Assembly: GCA_029721435.1 (NCBI GenBank)
Contig: CM056576.1
Location: 113,812,666-113,876,665 of the forward strand
Source of the DNA: Gymnothorax reevesii
Taxonomy: Eukaryota; Chordata; Actinopteri; Anguilliformes; Muraenidae
DNA length: 64,000 nucleotides
Reading direction: 5' to 3'
The notes beneath the pieces were generated by a model. The model saw nothing but the letters and a program-made list of their open reading frames with translations. It was not told the DNA's origin and did not search any database. Made by a program: the position numbers and the translations under genes. Shown here in pieces: positions 47,457 through 59,260 of this stretch (position 1 is the stretch's first letter; each line of letters starts with the position of its first letter).

Positions 47457-48345
47457 ACAATATAATATTTTGTTTGGCCACCTTTAGCTTTGATCAAGGC
47501 ACACATTCATTGTGGTATTGTTTCGTCAATCTTTTACAATGTCACAACATTTATTTCCGCCTAGATTTACATTCATTTTTGGCCAAGATATTGTACTGAT
47601 GATGGGTGAGTCAAACCACTTTGTTAAGCCTTCTCCAGCACATCCCAAAGACTTTTAACTGATTAAGGTCCAGGCTCTGACTTAGCCAATTTATTTGTGA
47701 AAGTGACTCCTCTTGCTCGATGAAACCCTTTCACAATTTGAGCCCACTGTATCTCGGCATTGTCATGCTGGAATATGCCTATGCCATCAGGGATGAAAAA
47801 GTCAATTTATGGGGTAATATTCAGTATATTTCAATTAGTGTGCTGAATTCATTTTACTGCTGCTGGACAGTGCTGAGCTCAGACCTGACCAATTGAAGCA
47901 ACCCAAGATCATATCATTGCCTATCAGAGGCTTGTACAGTGGGCACTATTCATGACAGATACATCGCTTCATGGGCTTCAGGTCCTACTCTGACATGTGC
48001 ATCACTCTGGAATAGGGTAAATCTGAACTCATTTGACCACATGATCTTTTTACATCGCTAATCAGTTCAATGTTTACATTCCCCTGTAAATTGAACTTGT
48101 TTTTTCCAAATAAGCCTCACCAACTAGTGGCTTTCTTGTGGCCTTGCGGCTGTTGAATCCCAGTCATCCTAGTTCTTGTTGCATTGTGTGTGTGAAAGTG
48201 CCCTTACCTTTGTAACTAAACAGTAGCCACAGATATTGAAACATATTTATTTACTGGAATAATGGTACAATCATAGGCTTTTGAGTATTTGCTCATTAAA
48301 ATCCAAATAATGACTTTTTTTTTTTGGACAGGCAGTGTATGCTGC
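47457..48345 (-). mobile_element. Degraded Tc1-like element of a second family
   Basis: On the minus strand the block follows a known fish Tc1-like family: its right end is tttttttttggacaggcagt followed by gta (48318-48340), and the interior keeps ttctccagcacatcccaaag (47630) and a cacatgatctttttacatcg segment (48041). Stops and gaps destroy the transposase. The left terminus is not clear because it abuts the plus-strand Tc1 fragment. Confidence 0.7.
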
Positions 48346-49080
48346 AGCAGTCAAAAATGATAAAAGTGTTTACTTTGAAAAATGAATTAAGTTGATGTGG
48401 CAACACATTAAGAAGTACGCTGTGACATTTTTTCAACTAAATACAGATTAAAGATAATTTACAAATCAATGCTCTCAGTTTTCATTTTAATTTATCACAT
48501 TGGCCCAACTTTTTCTGCTTAGGGGATGCAATTCATTTTATTACAAGGAAAAACAGCTGACATCCCCCTTAGACCCAGCTCTTTATTCATATAGGGAATA
48601 TGAGTCCCTGGCCAGATCCATACAGACATATACAGCATAGTCAGGCCCATAATTGTTTGGACATGATCAAGTTTATCGATATTCTAGCTGCCTACCGGGG
48701 CAAATTAATAGTGTTCATGCCCTAAAAAATGTTTCCAGTTTTATTGGGACTGTTGCACTGAAAACAGTTTCATTTTTATTGGCGCGGCTGGGGGTTTAAA
48801 AAATATCAGGTGGGCTGTTTCACAAATGTTAGATCTACATGTAGACAAGGGCGCAATTTAAAGATATGATGTGCTGTGATATATGTAACATCAATTGAAA
48901 AAAATAAAACATATTCTCTAGAACATGGCCATTTCAGTTGTTCAGTCCCCCTAATCATACACAAACTAATACACTCTTTCATGTGGAGACACATCTTTGT
49001 GTTTTGTGTATGTATGTATGTACAGTCAGTTCCACAGATCTGAATACAGTTATCCACTTTCAACTTGAATTCATGTGTCT
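48346..49080. other. Spacer with a solo Tc1-like tip
   Basis: At 48636-48664 the string tagtcaggcccataattg followed by tttggaca is the terminus of the same Tc1-like family as the copy at 56518, but no partner end is nearby. The rest is unrecognised. Confidence 0.45.
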
Positions 49081-49084
49081 TTAC

Positions 49085-49190
49085 AGGGGCAGGTCCAGGA
49101 ATTTTGGAAGGGGGGCACAGCCCCCATACGAGCGCCAAAGGCGCAAAGCCTCGAGGGGGTTCTGAGGACCCTCCCCCAGAAAAATTTGAA
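49085..49190. repeat. GC-rich dispersed repeat with short hairpins
   Basis: The block contains ggggggcacagcccccat, gagcgccaaaggcgc and cctcgagggggttctgagga, each able to fold back. It stands out sharply from the AT-rich flanks. Similar blocks are dispersed in many aquatic animal genomes as far as I recall; the class is unknown to me. Confidence 0.45.
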
Positions 49191-50344
49191 AATGAAAGTG
49201 CCAGATACACCTTTTTCCTGGGATCAAAATTAAAGGTCTTATAGCTAGATGAAAAAATCATTTTCTTCATTAACAATTACCTCTATTTAAGGTATAAGTT
49301 TTCACTTGACTCTGCAAAGAAAATCAAAAGAAAGAGACTTAGATCCTATTTTCCGATAGAAATGGACGAACTGTGAAAATGATCTAAGCATCCATCAGGA
49401 TACATCATGGATTAAACATTTAAAACACAACACTAAAGTTGTTTTCTTTCATGGAGAATGGTATTTAATTCACTTTGAAATGAATTTCCTTCTTGCATAT
49501 TCGGCATATTCAGGAAACATGCCGAGCAACAAAATCTTCTGGAAATTTTTAATTCTCACTGAATGGGTTGATGAAGAGCATTCTTCGGGGGAATCTATGG
49601 GCGTACATATCGATCACTGTCATAATCAAGTTTAAGATCCAGTTGAACTAGCAAAAATGTTACTGTAAGATATAGCGCTGTTATCAATGCTTAAATAAAC
49701 GTTATGGCTCATCTTGTAGTTAATCCATGTAGGACTGCACACAACAGACAGTGTACAGTTGTCAGAGTTGAATAGTCACTTGCTATTTTACACAATCAGC
49801 TATAGAAATCATTAGTATTGAAGAGGCCCAGTTGTCCCGTGTTAAAATATAGCATTTAAACTGTAGTGCAATAAATACTCAGAGGATTAACCTTACTAAA
49901 AGTGTCGATATCACAATGTAAATGCTTTAATAAAAGTAGAAATTTTGCATTTAAATTAGGAGTGAACTCATCCATAAAACCGTATTTCAGCTTGGCTTTC
50001 TTGTGAATGCTCAATAACTGATCCTGTTGTGTCATCTAGTGATATAATTTTGTAACTGCGTTCATAAATTTGCTGCTTCATGTCCGCTGGCATCAACATC
50101 TGTACAAAGATACTCTGCCGAGCACCGCTGTTCTTGAACGCGCCAAATCCAGATAATCCTCATGATGAATTTCATACTATTTTAATTTGTAACGAGATAC
50201 GAAGTGGCCAGTGACAACGTTACGAGGTGAAAGTATACTTTTTATCATTTCAATATAGTACAGTAAAAGTAAAAGTCAAAATTCAAGTTAAAAAAATCCT
50301 CAAAAAAAAAAAAAAACTACTTAAGTAGGCTACTGTAACGAAGT
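49191..50344. other. Spacer, nothing firm
   Basis: AT-rich sequence. The last part (50225-50345), with agtaaaagtaaaagtcaa and aaactacttaagtaggctac, resembles the end of hAT-like dispersed repeats. Confidence 0.35.
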
Positions 50345-50352
50345 ACATGTAA

Positions 50353-51228
50353 AACCCCAATTCCAGTATTTTATTCACAATAGAACAGAGATAAAATAGC
50401 AAATGTTGAAACTGAGAAATTTGACAATTTCATCCACAAAATGAGCTCATTTCTGGCTGCCACAGGTCTAAAAAAAGTTGGGACAGGGGCCTGTTTACCA
50501 TGGGGTAGCATCCCCTCTTCATTGTAACACAGAGTGGAGGTGTCTGGGCATTGAGGAGACAAGTTTCTTGAGTTTAGCCGGTTGAATTTGATCCCACTTT
50601 TGTTTAATACAGGCTTATAGCTGCTGGAGAGTTTTGGGTGTTCTTTGACAGACTTTCCATTTAATTATGAGCCAAATGTTCTCAATCGGTGAAAGCGCAT
50701 GGACTCTTCTACTACGAAGCCATGCTGTTGTAATAGCTGCAGTACGTGGTTTCGCATTGTCCTGCTGAAATACACAAGGCCCTCCCTGGAATAGATGTCA
50801 TCTGGAGGGGAGCATATATTGCTCTGAAACCTTTATATACCTTTCAGCATTCATGGTGCTTTTTGAAACATGCAAGTTTCCCACACCATATGTACTAATG
50901 CATCCCCATACCATCAGAGATGTTAGCTTTTGAACTGAATGCTGATAACAGGAGGGGTGGTCTTTCTCCTCTTTTGCCCGAAGGACACGACGCCCATGAT
51001 TTCCAACAAGAATGTCAAATTTGGACTCGCCTGACCACAGGACACTTTGCCACTTTGCTACAGTCCATTTTAAATGAGCCTTGGCTCACATAACATGGCA
51101 TGGCATGCTCAACAATGGCTTCCTTTTTGCATGATAGAGTTTTAGGTGGCATCTGTGAATGGCACTGCGGACTGTGTTTACAGACAGTCGTTTCTGAAAG
51201 TATTCCTGGGCCCATTTTGTCATGGATT
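50353..51228 (-). pseudogene. Tc1-like transposon 3' half, minus strand (left arm)
   Basis: The outer end (50353: ccccaattccagtattttat) is the subterminal repeat of a fish Tc1-like family. Reading on the minus strand from 51228 the sequence follows the transposase gene toward its C-terminus, with many stops. The arm is similar, over 50370-50925, to the reverse complement of 52515-53130, apart from a deletion of about 24 bases near 50695. It ends abruptly at 51228, where LTR-like sequence begins. Together with the right arm it makes an inverted pair with both 3' ends outward. Confidence 0.75.
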
Positions 51229-51600
51229 TGCTCCCGCCTGCTGCAAACAGCAAAGCGGTGGGCACTAGGACCATGGGCCCAAAAGCTGGGAAAGGGACTC
51301 ACATGCACAGGCTGAGTAAAAATATAAAAACTTTCAATTAAACAAGAAAAAACAATTTCCAAACATAAAAATAGGCAAAAGCCAAAACGCGGACAAGGAT
51401 CACGAGACAGCCTATAGACGGAACACACAGCTCCGGTTAAGGAGTTCTAACATGCATAGATAATGAGTGAGAGGACAGAGTGAGCAGGTGTGGAGGATCC
51501 ACTGAAACACAGCAAAGAAGATTAGGTAAAGGCAAGAGGCGGAGACTAGAACAGGGTGAATTCTGAGAGCTTGTTAATCAATTAGTAAGGTGCAGCTATA
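51229..51600 (-). mobile_element. LTR-like block between the Tc1 arms
   Basis: On the minus strand the block has the GGCCCATGGTCCTAGTGCC motif (51261-51279), also found at 9821 and 26101, close to one border. An aattgaaagttt-rich stretch precedes it and a C/T-rich leader lies further upstream. That resembles the 3' part of a retroviral-type LTR. No coding is present. Confidence 0.4.
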
Positions 51601-51985
51601 CAATCCCTAGTGCTCGTTAGTAAGTTAGTATTATATACAATGTTATTTTAGGTTAGTAACTTTAGCAAAAATAACAAACTGTTAGTACTGGTTTGTAATA
51701 TAGAAAATGGCCTGCTGGCCTGAAGGCCTTGTGTCTACCGTCGCACAAGTGACCAGAAACATGTGGCAAAAACTGTTTTGATGGCTGAAAATAATGTGGT
51801 GCACTGTACCACTAATAATGTGAAGTACAATGATACTGTAGCTCATTGGTCATTGGTTGAACAGAGAGATGGATGAGGGATGGATCATTGTGATATGAGC
51901 TAAATATAACCATGGGTTATGAGAGAGATTACAATTTTCATGACTTGTGGATGACGGACGCATCGCCAAGGCATTGTTTTGTGAA
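51601..51985. other. Spacer between the inverted Tc1 arms
   Basis: AT-rich sequence with no recognised feature. Confidence 0.35.
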
Positions 51986-52230
51986 GCTGTCAAAAGTTAT
52001 TGCGAGTACAGTGTTCTTCACATGTTTTTGCTCTGTGACCTTGAAAACTAGGTCAAGGTCAATGATTGACCTTGAGCAAGGCCTTCATGAGAGGCGTATG
52101 TGGTGTGAATTTGGTGACCCTCCATCAAAGCTGTCAAAAGTTATTGCGAGTACACTGTTCCCGGACGGACGGACGGACGGACAGCATTTCTATGTCCCCC
52201 GTCCCGCCGGGGCGACGGGGGACAAAAAGC
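51986..52230. repeat. 144-bp-offset repeat with (GGAC)n and GC hairpin tail
   Basis: The string gctgtcaaaagttattgcga occurs at 51986 and 52130, 144 bases apart. After the second copy come five GGAC steps (ggacggacggacggacgg, near 52164) and a perfect 10-base-arm hairpin, gtcccccgtc ... gacgggggac (52195-52224). The layout matches the tail at 7787-7985, so both may be members of one modular family. Confidence 0.65.
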
Positions 52231-52514
52231 AAGGTGAAGGAAGTAAATGAGATTGGTGGGAATGTTTGGAAACCCAGAAACCATGAAATCTCCTAAATAT
52301 GTGACACTCAGTAGTGGGGCAGTGAGCAATCACAAGACATGAGACCAGACAGGGGAATACAAAGTGTTATGCATGGCAAAGGCAAAAACATGGACTGGAA
52401 TGAAAACAGGGCAATAGCAAAAACATGGCAAAACATGAACATAACCAGGCAACCAAATCACAATACACAATAAGAGACATATAGTGAGACAAGGCAGAGA
52501 TAATAATCCAGACA
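52231..52514. other. Possible LTR leader-like segment
   Basis: On the minus strand this stretch is T-rich with repeated tgtttttgc and ccctgttttc strings, a look common to leader parts of fish LTRs. Evidence is weak. Confidence 0.25.
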
Positions 52515-53193
52515 TGGCAGAATCGTAAAACTCTGATGGTATGGGGATGCATTAGTGCATATGGTGTGGGATACTTGCATGTTTTAAAATGGACCATGAA
52601 TGCTGAAAGGCATATAAAGGTTTTAGAGCAACATATGCTCCCTTCCAGACATCATCTATTCCAGGGAATGCCCTGTATATTTCGGCAGGACAATGCAAAA
52701 CCACAGACTGCAGCTATTGCAACAGCATGGCTTTGTAGTAGAAGAGTCCGTGTGCAGAACTGGCCAGCCTGCAGTCCTGATCTTTCACCGATTGAGAACA
52801 TTTGGCGCATAATTAAACGAAAAGTCCGTCAAAGAAGACCCAAAACTCTCCAGCAGTTGGAAGCCTGTATTAAACAAGAGTGGGACCATATTCCAGTGGC
52901 TAAAGTCAAGAAACCTGTCTCCTCAGTGCTTAGAAGACCTTGCTCTGTGTTAAAAAGAAGAGGGGATGCCTAACCATGGTAAACAGGCTCCTGTCCCAAC
53001 TTTGAGACCTGTAGCAGCCATCAAATTTGAAATGAGCTCATTTTTAGGATGAAACTGTCAAATTTTTCAGTGTCAACATTTCCTATGCTATCTCTGTTCT
53101 ATTGTAAATAAAATACTGGCTAATGTGTTTTGAAAGTCATCGCGTTTTGGTTTTATTCACAATTTACACTTTATCCCAGCCATTTCGGAATAG
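52515..53193 (+). pseudogene. Tc1-like transposon 3' half, plus strand (right arm)
   Basis: A frame open from 52536 to 52973 encodes the C-terminal catalytic part of a Tc1-like DDE transposase: MVWGCISAYGVG at the start, then FRQDNAKPQ carrying the second acidic residue, then PACSPDLSPIENIWR with the third. The first acidic residue and the helix-turn-helix domain are absent, so it cannot transpose alone. The 3' untranslated part and terminal repeat (aataaaatactgg, then cccagccatttcggaat) run to 53193. It is the inverted counterpart of 50353-51228. Confidence 0.85.
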
Positions 53194-53239
53194 CTATAGC
53201 TATGTCAATCATTTGATCTGATACCTCTGTGGCCTGGCC

Positions 53240-53460
53240 CGGAAAAATAGGTTGAAAATGGATGGACGGATGGATGTATAGATGGATGCTCGGTTCAAAT
53301 AATATTTTTGACCCTTCAATTCCAATTGAAAGCATTAACTTCAAGAAAATCTTCATTATTTCATTTCAAAATCAATTTTGGGTGCACAGAGCCAAAATAA
53401 TAAATATTGTGCCATGTCCCAAATATTTATGGTTCTGACTTTATGCAACTATGCTAAAAC
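53240..53460 (+). mobile_element. Tetranucleotide tract and Tc1-like 3' terminal fragment
   Basis: A short (ATGG)n-like run at 53258-53288 precedes a fragment of the same Tc1-like family as 56518: aatcttcattatttcatttc, then gtgcacagagccaaaataat, then gtcccaaatatttatggtt. Only the 3' terminal region is present. Confidence 0.6.
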
Positions 53461-54338
53461 TTGAATTACACTCAGATATATTTTTTCGCAGGATTTGTTT
53501 TCAACATCCAGGACACTTATGGACCATCAAAATTTTTGAAGTTCCTGTTTCTATTGGGCCTCAAGAAAAGTAATAAGAAAAATATCCAGATTTTAGAGCA
53601 CTCTCAAAGAAACCATCCCCACAACCCTCCAAAATATAAAATACAATACAGTAAATAATATTCATACGGCTTCCACTTTTGAATAATTAATGTTATAATA
53701 TAGCCACAATCATGGCTATTTCTTTCGGTGTGCCTCTGATATATCTAAATCACATCCTAATTCTTCCCACACGTCCCCAGAAAGCACTACCCAGCACAGT
53801 ATATCAAATCTCTCAAGTTTTCCAAAATATAAATGTACAGTAAGAAAACCTAATTACCAACTGGAGGTAAAAATATGTTTTTGATACTGGCAACAACTGC
53901 AGGCTCATCTATTCTCACTCGCTGGAAAATATTTATTCATAAAATGTATCACATTGCACAATGTGGACTCCAGACTGGTCATGCTGCTGTATTATAGGAG
54001 GATTCTACTTGCAAAACTTGCTAAGTAAAGTTTTTAAAATAAATGAGTCATCTCCCTTAGCCTCTCTTTCGAGGCACCTGCGCGTGTCTTACTGATAGCT
54101 CCACTTTCAAAACCGACTAAATCATGTGATAAAATGTAACGGAATAAGCGAAACTCTGTCAAAACCCACCAAGTCAAGGAGGAAAACGCTGTCAAATTCT
54201 GCTAAGTCATCAGCCAATCTGGAAATTTCATTTCGTTTTCATTCACTAGAAGGAACCAATCACAGTCGAGCTTTCTGTTCAGCTTTTGCTTTCACTAATT
54301 CTAACTGGTTTGGACAGTTCAGAAAAGTGTGATGATAG
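53461..54338. other. Intergenic spacer, nothing recognised
   Basis: AT-rich sequence. Strings such as ctgtcaaaacccaccaagtc (54156) and cactttcaaaaccgactaaa (54102) recur weakly to 54545 but do not form a regular array. Confidence 0.4.
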
Positions 54339-54435
54339 TGATACCATTAAAGGGAGATTTGAACCCATGGACCCATGTTTATGTTGTCATTGTCATAGCA
54401 GCTATTCAACCACTGTGCTGTCTGTGGCATTCAGT
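54339..54435 (-). mobile_element. tRNA-like SINE head candidate
   Basis: On the minus strand gggttcaaatctccc (54366-54352) is a good RNA polymerase III B box, and about 45 bases upstream cagcacagtggttgaatagc (54421-54402) resembles an A box. The sequence between does not fold into a clean tRNA, so a tRNA-derived SINE or decayed tRNA-like repeat is likely. No LINE-type tail was recognised. Confidence 0.35.
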
Positions 54436-55735
54436 TGCTTGTAGAGTGGGTCTTGAGTCAAATATCTTCACCTATTGAGTAATGGGGCTGGTTCAAACAC
54501 TGTCAAAACCTGCTACATTTCCACTCCACTTTCAAAACCTGCTATATAAAAACTTTGCTTTGCAAAATCAAAGTCATTTGTGGACTCCTCTCATGCCAGC
54601 CTTATGCCAAGGACATCATGTAAAGTGTTACTTTTATATTTCAATGTGATGTTATGACATTCCAATGAAGATAAAATGACTGTACAAGGTGGCAGATGGA
54701 CTGTCGTAAATAAAACCTTCACACAATTCTGCATAAATGTTAGATTATAAATATCAAAGACAGATGATATAAGTATGAACCAACATTTATTTAAACATTT
54801 TTACTGCTGCAAAATAAGAAGTTTTATGTCCAAGAAGCACTTCATGTTAGGCAGAAAGTGCTAGTTTTCTTGAGAAAATATATGAATATACTGTACCCGA
54901 ACACAAACTCACAAACACATTTTTCTTTTTAGGTCTGAGGCTGAATGAGTGTTTTTGGTGGTACAATGTGCACAGTAGTATTGACCTCACTGTCTGACAA
55001 AGAGCATAATTCATCCCGCTTCAGAGGTGAGAAGCAGATCCAGATGAAGGAACAGGTAGTTTTCTTGCTGTGGAGGGGTGACTACAATTAATGCAGCAAC
55101 AAGGGCCATAGCGTGCAGAAAATTCCAGAGAGTTGCTTTGCACAACACTCTCCACAGTGACGTATGCATGTGATTAAAGGGTATGCGAAATTGAGCTCTG
55201 CATAACAGATCATTGAGAGGGTGCCTGTATATGCAACTATACTGAGATTCCCAGCCAATATTACTATGCTCATTTCATGTGCTCCATGCATTTCAGCACT
55301 GGAAATCATACAGCAATATTCAGTGCCAATGATCTCTAGTGCTCCTCGACTAACAACGAACATATCATCCGAGATACTCTGATTCTCGTGCTTTGTCAGC
55401 AGTATGCTGATTGTTAATATGAATATGACGCATGCACCATCTTATGCTGCTCGTAATTATCACACACTCGCCTGCTCAAAAAAGAAGCCGGTTTTAAATG
55501 ACTGTTAGCCGGTGGGTAAACCTAAGGGCTTAGCAGCAATGCTCATCTGGCCGAGTGGAATGCGTCCACATTTCACTCCTTTTTCACATTGCAGGTCATC
55601 TTCCTCATCCTTCATGTACAGAGGAACTGTTGTGGTTTTCATTCAGACATTTCATATTATGAGGTTCCCCCATCCTCAAGCAGTTGGAGAGAGACAGATT
55701 CTTCAGAAAATTAGGCTTTATTGTGGCATGTTGAT
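54436..55735. other. Intergenic spacer, nothing recognised
   Basis: AT-rich sequence. A minus-strand frame at 55363-55088 has no domain. Confidence 0.4.
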
Positions 55736-55806
55736 GAATATAAAGTTCTTTATAGAGTTTATATATAGAGTCTTTATAGAGTCTTTATAGAGAATATAGA
55801 GTTCTT
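55736..55806. repeat. Short tandem repeat, tatagagtcttt unit
   Basis: Units close to tatagagtctt, 11 to 13 bases long, are repeated about five times with variation. Confidence 0.75.
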
Positions 55807-56192
55807 TTTGCGCAAGAAGAACTGACATCTTGTTTATCACACCCAGTTTTTATACCATCATCACAGGAAATATCTTCCGAATATGGTCTTTCTGCCTTCT
55901 CACTCTCGCGCTTCAACAGGACTGGCAAACCAAAGCACTGCCAACTTCCCTCGAGAACCAACCAAAAGATAAGCATGCATAACACTAAAGAGGAGAGGGA
56001 GATTACAGTCAAAAATGGATACGAATGGATACATAAATGATTCAACTGATAATGTTTTTCAGTTACAACTTATGATTTTGCTGAACAAATATTGACCAAA
56101 GCTCCAGAAATCAAATACATCACCTGATTATTTTTTTCGAGTCAACTAAACAGAAGCCTGCTTACTACTCAAAGCTACAGAAGCCTGCTACT
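55807..56192. other. Spacer, nothing recognised
   Basis: AT-rich sequence with no identifiable feature. Confidence 0.4.
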
Positions 56193-56390
56193 GTGTGTGT
56201 GAACTGCTCATGCATGTGTAAATTGACTTGCTTGTGTGTGTGTGTGTGTGTGTGTGCATGTGTATGTGTGCTGTTTGTGCCTGTGCACGTGTCTGTGTGC
56301 ACTGCTCATGAGTGTGAACTGCTTGCTTGTGTGTCTGTGCGTGAACTGCTTGTATATGTGTGTGTGTGTGTGTGTGTGCATGTGTCTGTT
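56193..56390. repeat. Imperfect (TG)n tract with gaactgcttg interruptions
   Basis: TG runs at 56235-56258 and 56357-56378 alternate with gaactgctcatg or gaactgcttg blocks (56202, 56315, 56344), giving a higher-order repeat. Confidence 0.8.
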
Positions 56391-56517
56391 ACTGCTGCAT
56401 ACATAATTTGGTTACTGATTATGATTATTGATTATGGTTCAATATGGTTATTGATTTACTGATGAATATGATGAGAAATATTGAAATATGATCGTCAACA
56501 GAACATGCACGCATACT

Positions 56518-57064
56518 TACAGTCAGGGCTAAAGTATTTGGACAGTGACAATTTTTTAATCATATTGGCTCAGCGGGTCACCATAACGGATATCAAATGA
56601 AACTGTGTGCTCAAGAGGAACTGTCATTTCCTTTAGTTAATTGTTGCCTGAAATCTAGAAAAAATTAGACATCACCAGATACTTAAGACATCTTCCCTGT
56701 TTATTGCTCTGCCAGCTGCGTTAAGTTCCTGCTTGTTCTTGGGGCATGAGCACTTCAGTTCTGCCTTCAGCCAGAGAAATGCATGATTTGATCAAATTCT
56801 GTTCAGGTGATTGACCTGGCCAGTGTAGAAATTCCACTTCTTTGCCTCAAAAAAGTCTTGGGTTATTTTCACCGTTTGTGCTACTGGTCATTAATCATTG
56901 TCCATCAGCACACTGAAGCGCATTCTAATAAGCTTTGAAGCATTTGGCTGAATCTGAGCGGATAAAGCAACCCTATACAATTCAGTATTCAGCATGCTGC
57001 ATTTGTCTGCAGTAAATCGTCAATAATACAAGGATGCCAGTTCTTTTGGCAGCAGTACATGGCT

Positions 57065-57095
<31 letters not shown>

Positions 57096-57820
57096 CTGTT
57101 TCCATCATTCTTCACATATAAGGCAGTATGGCTTGGATCATAGGCAGTTTCTTCACTTTGCCAGACTGTTTTCTGTCTATCATTCCAGTGCAAGTTATTC
57201 TTTGTCTTATATGTCAGTGGGATATTGTTCCAGAGCCATACAAGCTTTATTTGATGTATTATTGAAAAGTCCTGGGCCATATAAATGGTTTATATCTTGT
57301 GTTAAACTCTCTGTATTTATTGAACTTTGATTCAACAGGGAAATGGTTGTTCAGTCATCTACTGTAGTTGTTATGCACTGTCTTCTGGGCCTTTTGGTGT
57401 TCCTCAGCTCATCAGTGTGAATTTTCTTTTAAATAATTTAGCAAATAGTTTATTTGGCCATACCTAATGTTTTTATTATCTCTCTGATGAGTGAGTTTAG
57501 ATCACTCAGCCTAATGTTGGCTTGCGTCAGAAGCAGTGACAGCTGTTTGGACTTCATATTCCACAGCAACAGAATCCTAATGCAAATGTCACAAACAAAA
57601 TCAGCTCTCAACTATTTATCAACTGACTTGTAAATGAAACAACGAGTGATTAATATGCACCTGGCCTTGGAACATCTGAATCCAATTACTGTTGTTCACA
57701 TGAAAAGGGGTGGATCTCGTAAAAAGTAATGAAATTCCTACACTGTTCGCCTGATTTGGATGTAAACACCCAAAAATAAAAGTGAAAGGTTGTTTTTGGA
57801 GAATTATAGACCTGACTGCA
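56518..57820 (-). mobile_element. Near full-length Tc1-like transposon, transposase decayed
   Basis: Left end TACAGTCAGGGCTAAAGTAT followed by ttggacagtg and right end gaattatagacctgactg (57802-57820) pair as the termini of a widespread fish Tc1-like family. The length of about 1.3 kb is typical. On the minus strand, transposase stretches survive (for example WNNIPLTYKTKNNLHWND and TAYDPSHTALYVKN within 57280-57100), but stops and shifts interrupt it. A (CA)n run (57064-57092) has expanded in the coding region. Other pieces of this family are at 3010, 48636 and 53290. Confidence 0.85.
57064..57092. repeat. (CA)n microsatellite inside the transposase gene
   Basis: About fourteen CA repeats interrupt the transposase remnant, encoding Cys/Val repeats on the minus strand. 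Confidence 0.95.
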
Positions 57821-57954
57821 CATACATGAACAAATTCCAAAGGTGCGTCTCGGCATGAAGACAAAACACTTGTGAGAGAGTTTGCCTTTCGCGTATTTAT
57901 ACACTGATTAGCTAAAAATCTCAGATGAAGCAAATAGCATTTCTCTCAACCATG

Positions 57955-58140
57955 GCGCATATCAAGTGAAGTGAAGTCAAGTCAAGTTTATTTATACAGC
58001 TAATTTAAAACAACAGAAGTTGAACCAAAGTGCTGTACAGTGGCAATTTGCAAAGAATAAAATGGGAAAAATAAAACAATTATAAAAATCAATACAACTG
58101 TTAAACGAAATCACCAACAATAAAAGAATGTACTAATAAC
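57955..58140 (+). repeat. Dispersed fish repeat with caagtcaagtttattta head
   Basis: The block starts gtgaagtgaagtcaagtcaa then gtttatttatacagc and continues with aaccaaagtgctgtacag and an A-rich end. This is a familiar repeat scattered in fish genomes, probably the 3' end of a retroposon. The class was not determined. Confidence 0.55.
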
Positions 58141-58159
58141 CCACTTGGAAAGAATCTAA

Positions 58160-58355
58160 ATGAACATATATGCGCATATATGCAACCTATATGCCGCATA
58201 TATGCCACATTCAGGTACATTTATGTGCTTATAGAGGGCATACAGGTCTCCTATATAGCTCATATACCCAGTGGCAGGTTTTGTTTGTCATACCTATTGT
58301 ATAGCTCATATCTCACTTTTGCAACTGTCATACATGATACCTAGCTCATATTATT
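58160..58355. repeat. Palindrome-rich atatgc repeat
   Basis: Strings such as atatatgcgcatatatgc (58167-58182 region) and atatgccgcatatatgcc follow one another, then ctatatagctcatat (58251) and a tatagctcatat copy (58299). Most strings are self-complementary. It looks like a dispersed or satellite-type repeat. Confidence 0.5.
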
Positions 58356-59150
58356 ATTCTCAAGGTAATATCTGCATATTAGTCCAAAGTCCCCAACAGA
58401 AATAACAAGAATTTTGCTCAATAATCTATTAATTGCATCTGAACACGTGAAATTGGCATCACATTTGATCCAAATATATGTTGACATGCGACAACGGCAT
58501 GTTATGTGTAAACCAGTCATTATTAACTATGGCAAGTGAGAGGAGACAGGAAGCATGATATCAACAGAAATATCTAATACTATTTATTACATTTTTTTCC
58601 TGAAACATTAACAAGGTCACAAATTCTTTATTGACCATACTTATTTCCATTCTATGAAGACTGAGTTGAGTATTGTGGAAGAGAAGGAAATATATAAAAA
58701 CAAAATGGTTTGATTATGTTTATTTCGTCAATTAAGCATTTTTCAGTCACTGAAAAAAAGTCACTGCCAGATTCACCACATTAGATAAAATTGGATTTAC
58801 ATCATTACAGCTCATACACATCCACTGAAAGGTTGTACACTACAGTTGTTACAGTTAACAGTTGTACTACTGTTACATCCACCAAATGGCAATGGTTTCT
58901 ATCTTGACTGTAATGCAAAAACAAACATAACAAAATAATAGCACACAGATGAACATACATTCAAGTAAACATGCCTTTCAAAAGTCATTTTCATCCCCGC
59001 ATCTATTTCAGCATTTCACTGAGGTTAATGAATTTGAAGAAAAAGTCTACATTTCTGTTCACATTTTGAATGAACAGACAGTTGTCTTTTATCTGAGGTG
59101 CTTGGGTAGCAACTAAAGGTCCCAGACTTTTTCTTACAGGGATGAAATAA
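58356..59150. other. Intergenic spacer, nothing recognised
   Basis: AT-rich sequence without recognised feature. Confidence 0.4.
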
Positions 59151-59153
59151 CAA

Positions 59154-59260
59154 GGGGCCTATTGCACGGAGGCAGGATAAGGGATTAGCCCAGGATCGGC
59201 ATGGGATTAGCCTGATCTCAAGCCCCATTTCGGTTGCACAGAGTGTGTGAGCTAAGCCAT
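59154..59260. mobile_element. Possible Harbinger-type MITE end
   Basis: The strings ggggcctattgcacgg, caggataagggattagccca and gggattagcctgatctcaag are those of one end of a fish Harbinger-like MITE. The partner end is not seen. Confidence 0.35.

Noticed and set aside
54339..54435. Functional tRNA gene on the minus strand
   Set aside because: The B box is good, but acceptor, D and anticodon stems cannot be drawn, so only a tRNA-like repeat is called.
55088..55363. 91-codon minus-strand frame as a gene
   Set aside because: Many hydrophobic and cysteine residues but no domain, no splice context and no neighbouring exon.
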